This document shows, piece by piece, positions 27,499 to 35,863 of a DNA stretch of 64,000 bases; within the stretch, counting starts at the first letter, position 1; each line of letters starts with the position of its first letter. The DNA comes from Bacteroidia bacterium (GTDB taxonomy: Bacteria; Bacteroidota; Bacteroidia; J057). The position numbers and the translations under genes were made by a program. Location: contig JAWPMV010000001.1 of NCBI GenBank assembly GCA_033391075.1, forward strand, positions 2,728,001 through 2,792,000, given 5' to 3'. The notes below the pieces were generated by a model that saw only the letters and a list, made by a program, of their open reading frames with translations, did no database searches and was not told the origin of the DNA.

Positions 27499-28812
27499 AT
27501 GAAACAGCTGCTAACTATACTTGTTTTTTCTTTGAGTCTGATGATAGCGGGTGCCAGGATTGCAGTTGCCGACTCATTGTATGTCAATTTCCCCCTTGAT
27601 ACACTTAATGTCTGTTTGAATGAACCTCTCAACCTCTCACCTAGCTATGGAGGGGGGCAGGCTCCTTACACTTTTAGTTGGAGTACGGGAGACACGGGCT
27701 CACAGGCGGACCTTATTCCTACACAGAATTTCACAACTGTTTATGTAAGAATTCTTGATCAGGCAGGAGGGACTTTTAGAGATTCAATTGTACTGAAAGG
27801 ATTTCCCGAATGTGTATTCCCTGGAGATGGAAATGGGGATAGAGCGGCCAATAATTTGGATGTGCTGGCTTTGGGGCAAAGTTTTAACTCAGCTGGTGCT
27901 TTGCGTCCGGATCCCCATCTTGCATGGGTAGGACAGCCTGCTGACAAATGGCTTCAGAATCTAAATTCAGGAGTTGATTATGTCCATAGCGATACAGATG
28001 GTAATGGTACAGTTGATGCAAATGATCTAACAGCCATTGACCTCAATTATTCAGGTCCTCAAGTACTCCCGGGTTTAAGTGGGAGTAATAATGGAGTTCC
28101 TCTTTATATAGATGTGCTTTCGACCAGTTTTCAGCCTGGAGATACCATAGAAGCGGCCATTATGCTGGGGACTTCTGCTCAGCCTGTAGACTCGGTATAC
28201 GGCCTGGCATTTAGTGTAGATTATTCCTCGATTTTTTTAGATGAGGAAAATCTGTGGGTTGACTTTTCTGATTCCTGGTTGGGGAATGAGGGGGTGGATA
28301 TGATAGCATTGGATAAAAACTTTGCCAATCTCGGCCAGGTAGATATCGGCATCAGCAGGACCGATCAGTTGCAACTCAGTGGTTATGGTCAAATCGCTAA
28401 GATCATTGTAGTCATAGAAGATATCAGCGGAAAGAAGGAAGGAGAAACGACCATTGAATTTAGTATAGATAAAGTCTCTGCTATGTTTGCGGATGGTCAT
28501 ATCCTCCCGGTTGAAACCAGCGGCCTGAGTGTGGGGATTTTGTTAAGCAATGGTCCAAGTTTTGAAGAGCTGGGTTTCAATCTTTATCCCAATCCCTCAA
28601 ATGGAACTTTTAGAATTGAGTGGAATGAGCCTTCTATTCAGTTAGAAAATATACAAATGTTTACCCTCTATGGTCAGGAAATCGCCCTGAGGACAAAAGC
28701 AAAAGGAAATAGTTATTCTGTCAAAAGTCAAAACACGCTCAGTTCCGGAATCTATCTCCTACGCGCAATTTCCAATGGCAAGACCATAAGTAAACGAGTT
28801 CTTATTTATTAA
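27499..28812 (+). CDS. T9SS-sorted secreted protein with dockerin-like and cohesin-like modules
   Basis: This 437-residue exported protein has a signal peptide (MKQLLTILVFSLSLMIAG) and an Ig/PKD-like domain (about 28-103, SPSYGGGQAPYTFSWSTGD). A dockerin-like pair of Ca loops (PGDGNGDRAANNLDVLALGQ and TDGNGTVDANDLTAIDLN) lies at about 104-185. A cohesin-like beta domain (about 200-345, with SVYGLAFSVDYSSIF) follows, then a T9SS sorting domain from FNLYPNPSNGTF (about 360) to SKRVLIY. Domain names are inferred from local motifs only. It is separated by 64 bases from the DUF4397 protein gene and is probably co-transcribed with it. Confidence 0.85.
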   Translation: MKQLLTILVFSLSLMIAGARIAVADSLYVNFPLDTLNVCLNEPLNLSPSYGGGQAPYTFSWSTGDTGSQADLIPTQNFTTVYVRILDQAGGTFRDSIVLKGFPECVFPGDGNGDRAANNLDVLALGQSFNSAGALRPDPHLAWVGQPADKWLQNLNSGVDYVHSDTDGNGTVDANDLTAIDLNYSGPQVLPGLSGSNNGVPLYIDVLSTSFQPGDTIEAAIMLGTSAQPVDSVYGLAFSVDYSSIFLDEENLWVDFSDSWLGNEGVDMIALDKNFANLGQVDIGISRTDQLQLSGYGQIAKIIVVIEDISGKKEGETTIEFSIDKVSAMFADGHILPVETSGLSVGILLSNGPSFEELGFNLYPNPSNGTFRIEWNEPSIQLENIQMFTLYGQEIALRTKAKGNSYSVKSQNTLSSGIYLLRAISNGKTISKRVLIY

Positions 28813-28835
28813 CCCAAACCTAAAACAAACACCCG

Positions 28836-28853
28836 GGCAAGATTGCCTTTTTT
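28836..28853 (+). terminator. Weak hairpin with T tract between two T9SS genes
   Basis: GGCA-AGAT-TGCC followed by six T lies in the 64-base spacer. The stem is only four to five pairs, so at most partial termination is expected. Confidence 0.3.
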
Positions 28854-28876
28854 ACCTTAAACCTTAATCTAAAAAC

Positions 28877-31333
28877 ATGAAGAAGATTATTACTCCCATA
28901 CTTATGGGACTAGGCTTACTTATGCTAAATGTTAGCCTTTATGCCCAAACTGCGAATGTGCAAATTATCCACAATGCGGCGGACCCAAATGCAGCAACCG
29001 TTGATATATATCTGGACGCCGGAGCGGCTCCTGCAGTCGATGATCTGAATTTCAGGGAAGCCACCAATTTCATCGCTTTACCAGCAGGAGTCTCAATCGA
29101 TGTTGGAGTTGCTCCCGGAACCAGTACAGGACCCTCTGATATTTTGGCAACAATAACTCTCCCTCCTTTGACAGCAGGAGAAAACTACATTGCCATGGCA
29201 ACTGGCGTCCTGGTTCCAGCTCTTTTTGATCAAACAGCAAATGGAGCAGACATTGCCTTCAAGCTTGAAATTTTAACACCGGCAAGACAGCTAGGAACAA
29301 GTACTGACGTTGACCTGGCAGTATTTCACGGTGCGACGGATGTCGATTCTGTTGATATCCTTGTTGCCAGTGCGGGTGGAGCTACTTTGATTGATGATCT
29401 TGCTTATGGCACATTTCAGGGATATGCTGCTGTAGCCCCTACAAAATACATCCTTGACATCACTCCTTACAATGATAATTCGACTGTAGTTATTTCCTAC
29501 TTTGTAGACTTAAGTACCTTGGGAGGTGGAGCAGCTACTGTATTTGCATCTGGTTTTCTGAATCCCGCCAACAATCAAAATGGTCCTGGTTTTGGAGTCT
29601 TTGCTGCTTTGGCAGATGGTACCGTTTTGCCTTTAACAGCAACGGGAGATACAGCAGATGTACAGGTGATTCACAACTCTGGTGATCCTGCAGCTGATTC
29701 AGTAGATATCTATGTGGATATTCTAACTGATACCATCAAACTGGACAATGTAGCATACAGAACTGCTACAGGCTTCCTGACTTTGCCTGCTGGATATCCT
29801 ATAGATATTGTCGTAGCTGCCAAAAACAGTACGAGTATCGCTGATGGTTTGGCAAGCTTCACTCCTACCCTGGTGGCAGATTCCAGAAGTTTAGCTATTG
29901 CAAGTGGTGTATTGAATCTCCCTGGCAGTTCATTCGCTGCTAACCCGGATGGCGTTGACAATGGATTTACCCTTTTGTTGACAGAAGGAAGAAATGCAAG
30001 CGCCAGTGCTACTGATCTTGATGTAACCGTAGTACATGGTTCTACTGATGCTCCTTCTGTAGGGGTAAATGCAAATGGAGGAGCCTTGCTGGACAGTGTA
30101 GCCTATCAGGATATTTCCGGATATGTCACAATCCCAGCTGCTCAATACAGAATAGATGTAACAGCAGCTAATGATCCTGCAAGTGTACTCTTTCCTTTTT
30201 ACTTTGATGCAAGCGGACTTGGCGGAGGTGCTGCAGCTATCCTAGCTTCTGGATTCCTGACACCTGCGGATAATGAAGATGGAGCTGGATTTGGCCTATT
30301 TGCCGTATTGCCTGCAGGAGGGGACTTTGTAGCCCTTACTCCCGTTGGTGCCGCAAGGGCTCAGGTAATTCACAATGCTGCTGATCCGGCTGCTGACACA
30401 GTTGACATTTATGTAAATACCTTCGCAGGGATCGTCAAAGTAGATGATTTCGCTTTCAGAACTGCGACTGGATTTATAGATCTCCCTGCTGGATATCCCG
30501 TAGATATTGTAATCGCTGCTCCAACAAGTGCAGACATTACGGATGGTGTCATCGCGACCATTCCTTTGACTGCTACTGATGCTGATACGCTTCACATCAT
30601 TGCAAATGGCGTACTTGATCCTTCAGGATTTGCAGCAAACCCGGAAGCTATTTCAACAGCTTTCAACCTATACGCTATTGGTGGAAGTAGAGAAGCAGCT
30701 AGAGATGCTGGAAATGTAGATCTGAGAGTATTCCACGGTGCTACTGATGCTCCTGCAGTTGATGTTGTAGCTTTCGGTTCTGGGGTAATTGTAGATAGCG
30801 CAGCTTATACAGATGCAACAGGATACCTCGAACTTCCAGCTGCTTCTTACCAGTTGAATGTAACTCCTGAAGGAGCTAACTCTACTGTTGTAGGTTCATT
30901 TATCGCTGATGCCAGCGGACTGGGTGGTGGATCTGGTATCATAGTAGCATCCGGTTTCCTTACTCCAGCTGACAATGCTGATGGCGAGGCTTTCGGTTTG
31001 CTTCTCGTACTTGCTGACGGTACGGCTATCCTCTTAGACAATGTAACTTCCAGAGACAGAGATCTGGGTCAGAATAATGCACTTTTGAAAACTTATCCTA
31101 ATCCATTTAGAGGAAGTGCGACGCTTGAATATAGTGTTGATACTCCCGGAGAAGTTTCTTTCCAGATTCTGGATATGAGTGGAAAAGTGCTGAGCGAAAA
31201 AGTAATCTCGAACCAATTTGTTGGAGAACAAGAATTGAATTTGTCAGCAGAAGAACTTGGTAGTGGCATGCGTCTGATTATCATGCGCACCGAAACTTCA
31301 AGAGCTGTACAAAAGGTTTTGGTTTTAGAGTAA
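28877..31333 (+). CDS. T9SS-sorted secreted protein with three DUF4397 double modules
   Basis: This 818-residue exported protein has a signal peptide (MKKIITPILMGLGLLMLNVSLYAQ). Three modules of about 233 residues follow, starting at VQIIHNAADP, VQVIHNSGDP and AQVIHNAADP. Each also contains a second half starting (D)L.V.HG(A/S)TD. Together these form six DUF4397-like beta units. The sorting domain runs from LLKTYPNPFRGSATLEY to AVQKVLVLE. DUF4397 proteins are secreted and of unknown function. The modules are clearly diverged, unlike the near-identical repeats of the giant adhesin. A strong UUCG-loop terminator follows. Confidence 0.9.
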   Translation: MKKIITPILMGLGLLMLNVSLYAQTANVQIIHNAADPNAATVDIYLDAGAAPAVDDLNFREATNFIALPAGVSIDVGVAPGTSTGPSDILATITLPPLTAGENYIAMATGVLVPALFDQTANGADIAFKLEILTPARQLGTSTDVDLAVFHGATDVDSVDILVASAGGATLIDDLAYGTFQGYAAVAPTKYILDITPYNDNSTVVISYFVDLSTLGGGAATVFASGFLNPANNQNGPGFGVFAALADGTVLPLTATGDTADVQVIHNSGDPAADSVDIYVDILTDTIKLDNVAYRTATGFLTLPAGYPIDIVVAAKNSTSIADGLASFTPTLVADSRSLAIASGVLNLPGSSFAANPDGVDNGFTLLLTEGRNASASATDLDVTVVHGSTDAPSVGVNANGGALLDSVAYQDISGYVTIPAAQYRIDVTAANDPASVLFPFYFDASGLGGGAAAILASGFLTPADNEDGAGFGLFAVLPAGGDFVALTPVGAARAQVIHNAADPAADTVDIYVNTFAGIVKVDDFAFRTATGFIDLPAGYPVDIVIAAPTSADITDGVIATIPLTATDADTLHIIANGVLDPSGFAANPEAISTAFNLYAIGGSREAARDAGNVDLRVFHGATDAPAVDVVAFGSGVIVDSAAYTDATGYLELPAASYQLNVTPEGANSTVVGSFIADASGLGGGSGIIVASGFLTPADNADGEAFGLLLVLADGTAILLDNVTSRDRDLGQNNALLKTYPNPFRGSATLEYSVDTPGEVSFQILDMSGKVLSEKVISNQFVGEQELNLSAEELGSGMRLIIMRTETSRAVQKVLVLE

Positions 31334-31369
31334 AGGAGTTTCGTTAATAACGAATCTTTTACCGTAATG

Positions 31370-31401
31370 ACAGGGGCAGCTTCGGCTGTCCCTGTTTTTT
31401 T
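31370..31401 (+). terminator. Strong terminator with TTCG tetraloop
   Basis: ACAGGGGCAGC-TTCG-GCTGTCCCTGT is an eleven-pair stem with one wobble, a stable UUCG-type loop and a run of six to seven T, 36 bases after the DUF4397 gene. Confidence 0.9.
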
Positions 31402-31523
31402 GAGGATTTACATAACCCATTTTTGGCCAATCTCCCCGATACTTTCTCAATAGAAAAAGCAGCTAATTGGAACTATAAAAACAAATAAGTATTCTTCCTT
31501 TTGATGCTTGAAAACATCATTTT

Positions 31524-31904
31524 TCAACTAATAGGGGCAGTTCGTAGAATCTTCTCCATTTTACGCCCTTTTGCTAATTCATCAACCAACTTATCCAAAT
31601 ACCTACATTGCCGATACAATTCAAATTCATCCGCTATGTCTTCAATCCGATACCCACAAACGACTCCTTTAATCAGGTGTGCGTTGGGATGTAGGTTTGC
31701 CTCTTGAAAAAATGTCCCAAAGCTTACTTTCTTTTCAATGAGAGCCTGTAATTTATCTTCATCATAACCCGTTAGCCATTCAATTACCTGGTTGAGTTCT
31801 TCTTTTGTTCTTCCATTTTTCTCCAATCTATTTACGTAATGGGGATAGATAGAAGCAAATATCATATTGGCAACTTTCTCATTTTTTTCTGCTGTAACTT
31901 TCAT
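31524..31904 (-). CDS. DUF2200 family protein
   Basis: This 126-residue cytoplasmic protein matches the DUF2200 pattern: NEKVANMIFASIYPHYVNR, KNGRTKEELNQVIEWLTGY, VSFGTFFQEA and GVVCGYRIEDIADEF. The family is small, helical and widespread in bacteria, with no established function. It stands alone between a T9SS gene and an amidohydrolase gene. The length is normal. Confidence 0.88.
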   Translation of the reverse strand: MKVTAEKNEKVANMIFASIYPHYVNRLEKNGRTKEELNQVIEWLTGYDEDKLQALIEKKVSFGTFFQEANLHPNAHLIKGVVCGYRIEDIADEFELYRQCRYLDKLVDELAKGRKMEKILRTAPIS

Positions 31905-32080
31905 AGTCTATAATGATTGTAAAAAGCTCTTCTTTATTATACGCTCTTGCATATTGAATATAAGAAGATTGCCGATCAATTTAATCCTTACAGGATTCTT
32001 TCAGGGATCATTTAACCTTCCTTCGGATATCATGTCTGTAGCTGGATTGTCTATCCTATTTTATCTATTAATTTACTAAA

Positions 32081-33679
32081 TCATGGGAATGATTCATGTT
32101 CCTGGTTTCTTCTTAACCATCTTCCCGGTTTTTTTCCGCTTAGCTCTTCATCCTTGATTACAATAGTTCCATTAACGAGCAGATGCTTGATGCCTCTGGG
32201 AAAATGATGAGGATCAGTATAGCTTGAACGATCCTCAATCTCCTCAAGATCAAAAACGACTATGTCGGATATAGCCCCCTCTTCTATCCTGCCGATATCT
32301 TTTTGCCCAATTTTCTCAGCTGCCAAAGAAGTCATGCGCCTGATCGCTTCTTCCAATGAAATAAGTTTCTTATCTCTGACATAGGTAGACAGAATTTTGG
32401 GAAATGTCCCATAACATCGAGGATGAGGATGTCCCAATCCTGGGGTAAGTAAATCCCCATCCGAATCAAACATTATTTCAGGATCGCTTATAAAATTCTC
32501 AAGATCCTCTTCAGACATCGCATGAAAAATTCCGATAAATCCTCCTTTGAGCTCAAGCTCTAGCAAAAGTTCAACACCCGTTTTGAGTGTAGGAGCCAGG
32601 CCTAAGGATTCGGCATAATCTTTCATGGTTTTACCATCAAAAGATGCATCATAGGGAAAGGCTCTAAATTGAATTTTGGAGAGGTCCTCCCCTCCTCCAG
32701 TACTGAGAAACAATTGTTCCATTCCCGATTTTATTCTTTCCAAGCTATCTGGATTCCTGACACGCCTCTTTAATCCTTCTCTCCCACCAGCCATAGCCCA
32801 CTGCGGAATAAGAATGGAGGAATAAGTACTAAATGCAGTATATGGATATATATCCGCATGTATTTGGATTCCGGATTCTCTTGCTGAATCGATGAGTAAT
32901 AAGGCCCGTTCAGACCATGTCCACTGATTTTGCCCGGCTGCCTTCAGGTGATTTATCTCTACAGGAATATTTGCTGCTTTGCCAAGCTGGATGGATTCGC
33001 GAATGGATTCCAGAAGCTTTGATCCTTCATTCCTCATATGGGTAAAATAAACCCCATTGTATTTGGCAGCCACTTTTGCCAGTTCGATAATTTCATCTTC
33101 AGAAGCATAATTTGCGGGAACGTATTCCAATCCGGTCGAAAGTCCAAGAGCACCTTGTTGCATACTTTGCTCCACATAATCCCTCATGCGATCCAGTTCT
33201 TCTGGGGAAGCCTGGCGATTTTCCAAACCGAGGACTTGTTTTCTAATCCAACTATGCCCGGCAAAATATCCGATATTAGGAGCGATCTCTAATTGACTGG
33301 CATAGGCTCCCAGCGGATAGGCCTGATCCCCGCTATGCAAACTTGCCATGATAGAGGTAATACCCTGTCGAATGAAATTCTCCGCCAATGGGTAGTCCTG
33401 GATGTTTACTTCTACATTGGTATGCATGTCAATGAATCCGGGCGATACGATATATCCCTTAGCATCTATCAATTCCCCTCCATTTTTCAGCTTCAATTGG
33501 CCATTTGATATTTTGACTATTCTATTTCCCACAATCCCAATATTGGCCTCATAGGAAGTTGCACCTGTACCGTCTACGATTCTTCCTCCCTGAATGACCA
33601 GGTCATAACTTTCTTGTGGGCTACAACTAAAGAAGAAAAGCAAAAAGATAATTGTCCCTGATTTCAAGGCTTTAAGCAT
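32081..33679 (-). CDS. D-aminoacylase-like amidohydrolase lipoprotein
   Basis: This 532-residue protein has a lipobox (FFSC) and the amidohydrolase fold: VIQGGRIVDGTGA, then SPGFIDMHTNVEV, ACTION region YFTHMRNEGS, NHLKAAG, HADIYPYT, and the FDSDGDLL metal aspartate, with a C-terminal LVNGTIVIKDEEL strand. It resembles N-acyl-D-amino-acid deacylases. Two differences stand out: the usual HTH is HTN, and the family NCG segment reads ASLHSGD. The metal site may therefore be altered or the enzyme may use other substrates. It lies 16 bases downstream of a serine hydrolase gene on the same strand, suggesting joint action on D-amino-acid peptides. Confidence 0.85.
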   Translation of the reverse strand: MLKALKSGTIIFLLFFFSCSPQESYDLVIQGGRIVDGTGATSYEANIGIVGNRIVKISNGQLKLKNGGELIDAKGYIVSPGFIDMHTNVEVNIQDYPLAENFIRQGITSIMASLHSGDQAYPLGAYASQLEIAPNIGYFAGHSWIRKQVLGLENRQASPEELDRMRDYVEQSMQQGALGLSTGLEYVPANYASEDEIIELAKVAAKYNGVYFTHMRNEGSKLLESIRESIQLGKAANIPVEINHLKAAGQNQWTWSERALLLIDSARESGIQIHADIYPYTAFSTYSSILIPQWAMAGGREGLKRRVRNPDSLERIKSGMEQLFLSTGGGEDLSKIQFRAFPYDASFDGKTMKDYAESLGLAPTLKTGVELLLELELKGGFIGIFHAMSEEDLENFISDPEIMFDSDGDLLTPGLGHPHPRCYGTFPKILSTYVRDKKLISLEEAIRRMTSLAAEKIGQKDIGRIEEGAISDIVVFDLEEIEDRSSYTDPHHFPRGIKHLLVNGTIVIKDEELSGKKPGRWLRRNQEHESFP

Positions 33680-33695
33680 AGGATCGCAACTGAGA

Positions 33696-35333
33696 TTATT
33701 TGATTTTTATAAATTGTAAGTTTCTAATCCTTCTATCATGAAGAAGGAATGAGTCTGGCTTGCCATCCACTCGTTTAAATTGAAAGCCCAGGATGTTTTT
33801 ACCAAATACATCAGGACTTAGCTGATCCAGAAGATATAGATCTTCTTCTCCTCTTTTGACTGATAACTGTTTTCCTTCGGCTGATATCGTATAGCTCACG
33901 CCTACTTCTTTGCTATAATAAATACCGGCATAAGGAGCTACATCATCGAGGGCTTCAAAAGGTTGGGTTCGCTGGCTGCTTAACTTTCCTAAAGGCTCAT
34001 GGATTACGGGTGCATGATCCGCTTGATTAAAATCAAATTTCATATAGGAAATACTTGCATGTTGAAATTCGCCCTGGGCAATGGGAATCAGAGTAGCGCT
34101 TTGCTTTTTCCAAAATAGATGCACTTTCAGGCTATCATTCTCTACATAGGTTCTAAATCTTTTGTGAGGCTCAGTTTTACCTTCAAATAGTCCTTCATAT
34201 TTTTCAAGTGTCTCCAGGCTTGGCTGATAACGTCCAAGCTCATTTGTTTCTGTTTGTTTTGAAGAGGATTGTTGAGAAGGAAGGAGCCCATCCAGGATGG
34301 CATATATGCGTTTGAGTGATCCCGTTGCTCGATAATTGGAAAGAATCAGCATACTGCTACGAAGTTCTGGAAATCGGTAGAAAGCAGCTACGAAGCCTCC
34401 CCAGGAACCTGTATGATGAACCAAACGAAAACCTTTGTACTTTTCAATAAACAGGCCTCCGGCATAGGTCGTAGTATCTCCATTATTCAATATTCCTCGC
34501 TGGTGAAGGCGATCTAATAATTGGGTTCCCCCTAGCTTGGGTTCATAAAAGTTTCTGTCCCATAATAATAGATCCTCAGTCGTAGTATATATTTGCCCAT
34601 CTCCTCCAATGGCAAAGTTCCTATAATGCAGTTCCTCAATCGAACCATTAGGCAGACGGGTATAAGCTGTAGCTCCATTTTTTATGACTCTATTGGGATT
34701 TTCCAAAATGAAGGTATTCTTCATTCCCAAAGGCTCGAAGATATGCGAAGCAGCAAATTCACCGATAGACATTCCACTCGCTCGCCTGATAATAACAGCA
34801 AGCAAAAGATAGCCTCCATTATTGTACATCAAGCGTTCTCCAGCTTTGAAATTGGGTTCCGATTGCCGAGACATGATATCTAATCCCATGTCTTCTGTGA
34901 ACGTATTACTAAAGGGAGTGCCTGCGTAGGCCATGATTTCTACATAATCCCTCAGCCCACTCGTATGATTGATGAGATGTCTTATTCGTACACTGTCTCC
35001 ATCATAAACGGGCATTTCCGGCAGGAATTTCTGGATGGGATCCTCGATGGATAATTTCCCTTGCTGCTCCAAAAGGAAAATACAACTAGCTGTAAATTGT
35101 TTGGAAATGGAGCCTATATCGAATACCGTTTTTGCTTGTATAGGAATTTCAAAGTCCAGGTTGGCCATTCCATAGCTTTTGCTAAAACTGATCTCTCCAT
35201 CTTTATAAATTGCTACAATAGCTCCAGGGCTTTCGGAAAACTCCCCATAGTGTTCATCAACAATTGCTTCTAATTGGGGAAAGCAATTTAAGGTGGAACA
35301 TAAAAAGAAAAGGAGGAATGGCAATCTATACAT
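33696..35333 (-). CDS. Serine hydrolase (class C beta-lactamase/DD-peptidase-like), exported
   Basis: This 545-residue protein has a signal peptide (MYRLPFLLFFLCSTLNCFPQ). The beta-lactamase fold carries SISK (SxxK nucleophile), the INHTSGLRDY segment, YNN (YxN motif) and HTGSWGG in place of the KTG box. A C-terminal beta domain of about 150 residues follows. Relatives include D-aminopeptidases, esterases and PBP-like enzymes, so substrate cannot be read out. It is the first gene of a two-gene operon with the D-aminoacylase-like protein. A role in trimming D-amino-acid peptides or esters in the periplasm is inferred. Confidence 0.88.
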   Translation of the reverse strand: MYRLPFLLFFLCSTLNCFPQLEAIVDEHYGEFSESPGAIVAIYKDGEISFSKSYGMANLDFEIPIQAKTVFDIGSISKQFTASCIFLLEQQGKLSIEDPIQKFLPEMPVYDGDSVRIRHLINHTSGLRDYVEIMAYAGTPFSNTFTEDMGLDIMSRQSEPNFKAGERLMYNNGGYLLLAVIIRRASGMSIGEFAASHIFEPLGMKNTFILENPNRVIKNGATAYTRLPNGSIEELHYRNFAIGGDGQIYTTTEDLLLWDRNFYEPKLGGTQLLDRLHQRGILNNGDTTTYAGGLFIEKYKGFRLVHHTGSWGGFVAAFYRFPELRSSMLILSNYRATGSLKRIYAILDGLLPSQQSSSKQTETNELGRYQPSLETLEKYEGLFEGKTEPHKRFRTYVENDSLKVHLFWKKQSATLIPIAQGEFQHASISYMKFDFNQADHAPVIHEPLGKLSSQRTQPFEALDDVAPYAGIYYSKEVGVSYTISAEGKQLSVKRGEEDLYLLDQLSPDVFGKNILGFQFKRVDGKPDSFLLHDRRIRNLQFIKIK

Positions 35334-35863
35334 AAGGCTCCAGAATAAATGCTTTGTTTAACCCTCAAAGCTCGTCTTTTTATTTCAGTAGTGTTACAAA
35401 TACGGGATTTTTTTTCAGATAAAGATTGGCTTTTACTTTATTGAAGTATACCCGCTTCAGTTAAAGTTATACTACCAAAATCTTCTCATAAAGAGCTTCC
35501 CTTCCCAAATTTTTTTAAGGCATCTAGTTTATGTTTCTCCTTAAAATCAGGGAATTTTGCGCGTTCGTAATACCCAAAACTGTCTATAATTATGGATAAA
35601 CCTAAAACATCGAACAGCCTGCTTTTCTCTTCTTCCTCTAAGCTTTTCCTTTGCTGATAAGCGAGGACAACTTGCCATATAATTTTTTCGGGCATTTCCC
35701 TCTATAGAATTGGGCAACAAGACTGCGCATGTATTGCTGAAACAAATGGCAAGTGCCTTCCGTTCCTCTTTTACCTTCTTTTAATTCAACAACTCGCTTC
35801 GCTTTAGCATGTGATCAAATCAACCTGGCATAATTCCTTTTTCCTTCGAAATCAGATGCTTTC
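35334..35863. other. Intergenic region with one doubtful small reading frame
   Basis: About 530 bases of AT-rich spacer lie between two minus-strand genes. Apart from the short frame listed next, I see no gene, terminator or exact -7 box in it. Confidence 0.4.
35486..35695 (-). CDS. Doubtful small hypothetical protein (69 aa)
   Basis: An open frame starts with MPEKIIWQVVLAYQQRK and has GAGGGAA just upstream, an acceptable ribosome site. The composition (charged, helical, ends KKFGKGSSL) is protein-like. It has no recognised family and could be a remnant. Confidence 0.35.
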   Translation of the reverse strand: MPEKIIWQVVLAYQQRKSLEEEEKSRLFDVLGLSIIIDSFGYYERAKFPDFKEKHKLDALKKFGKGSSL

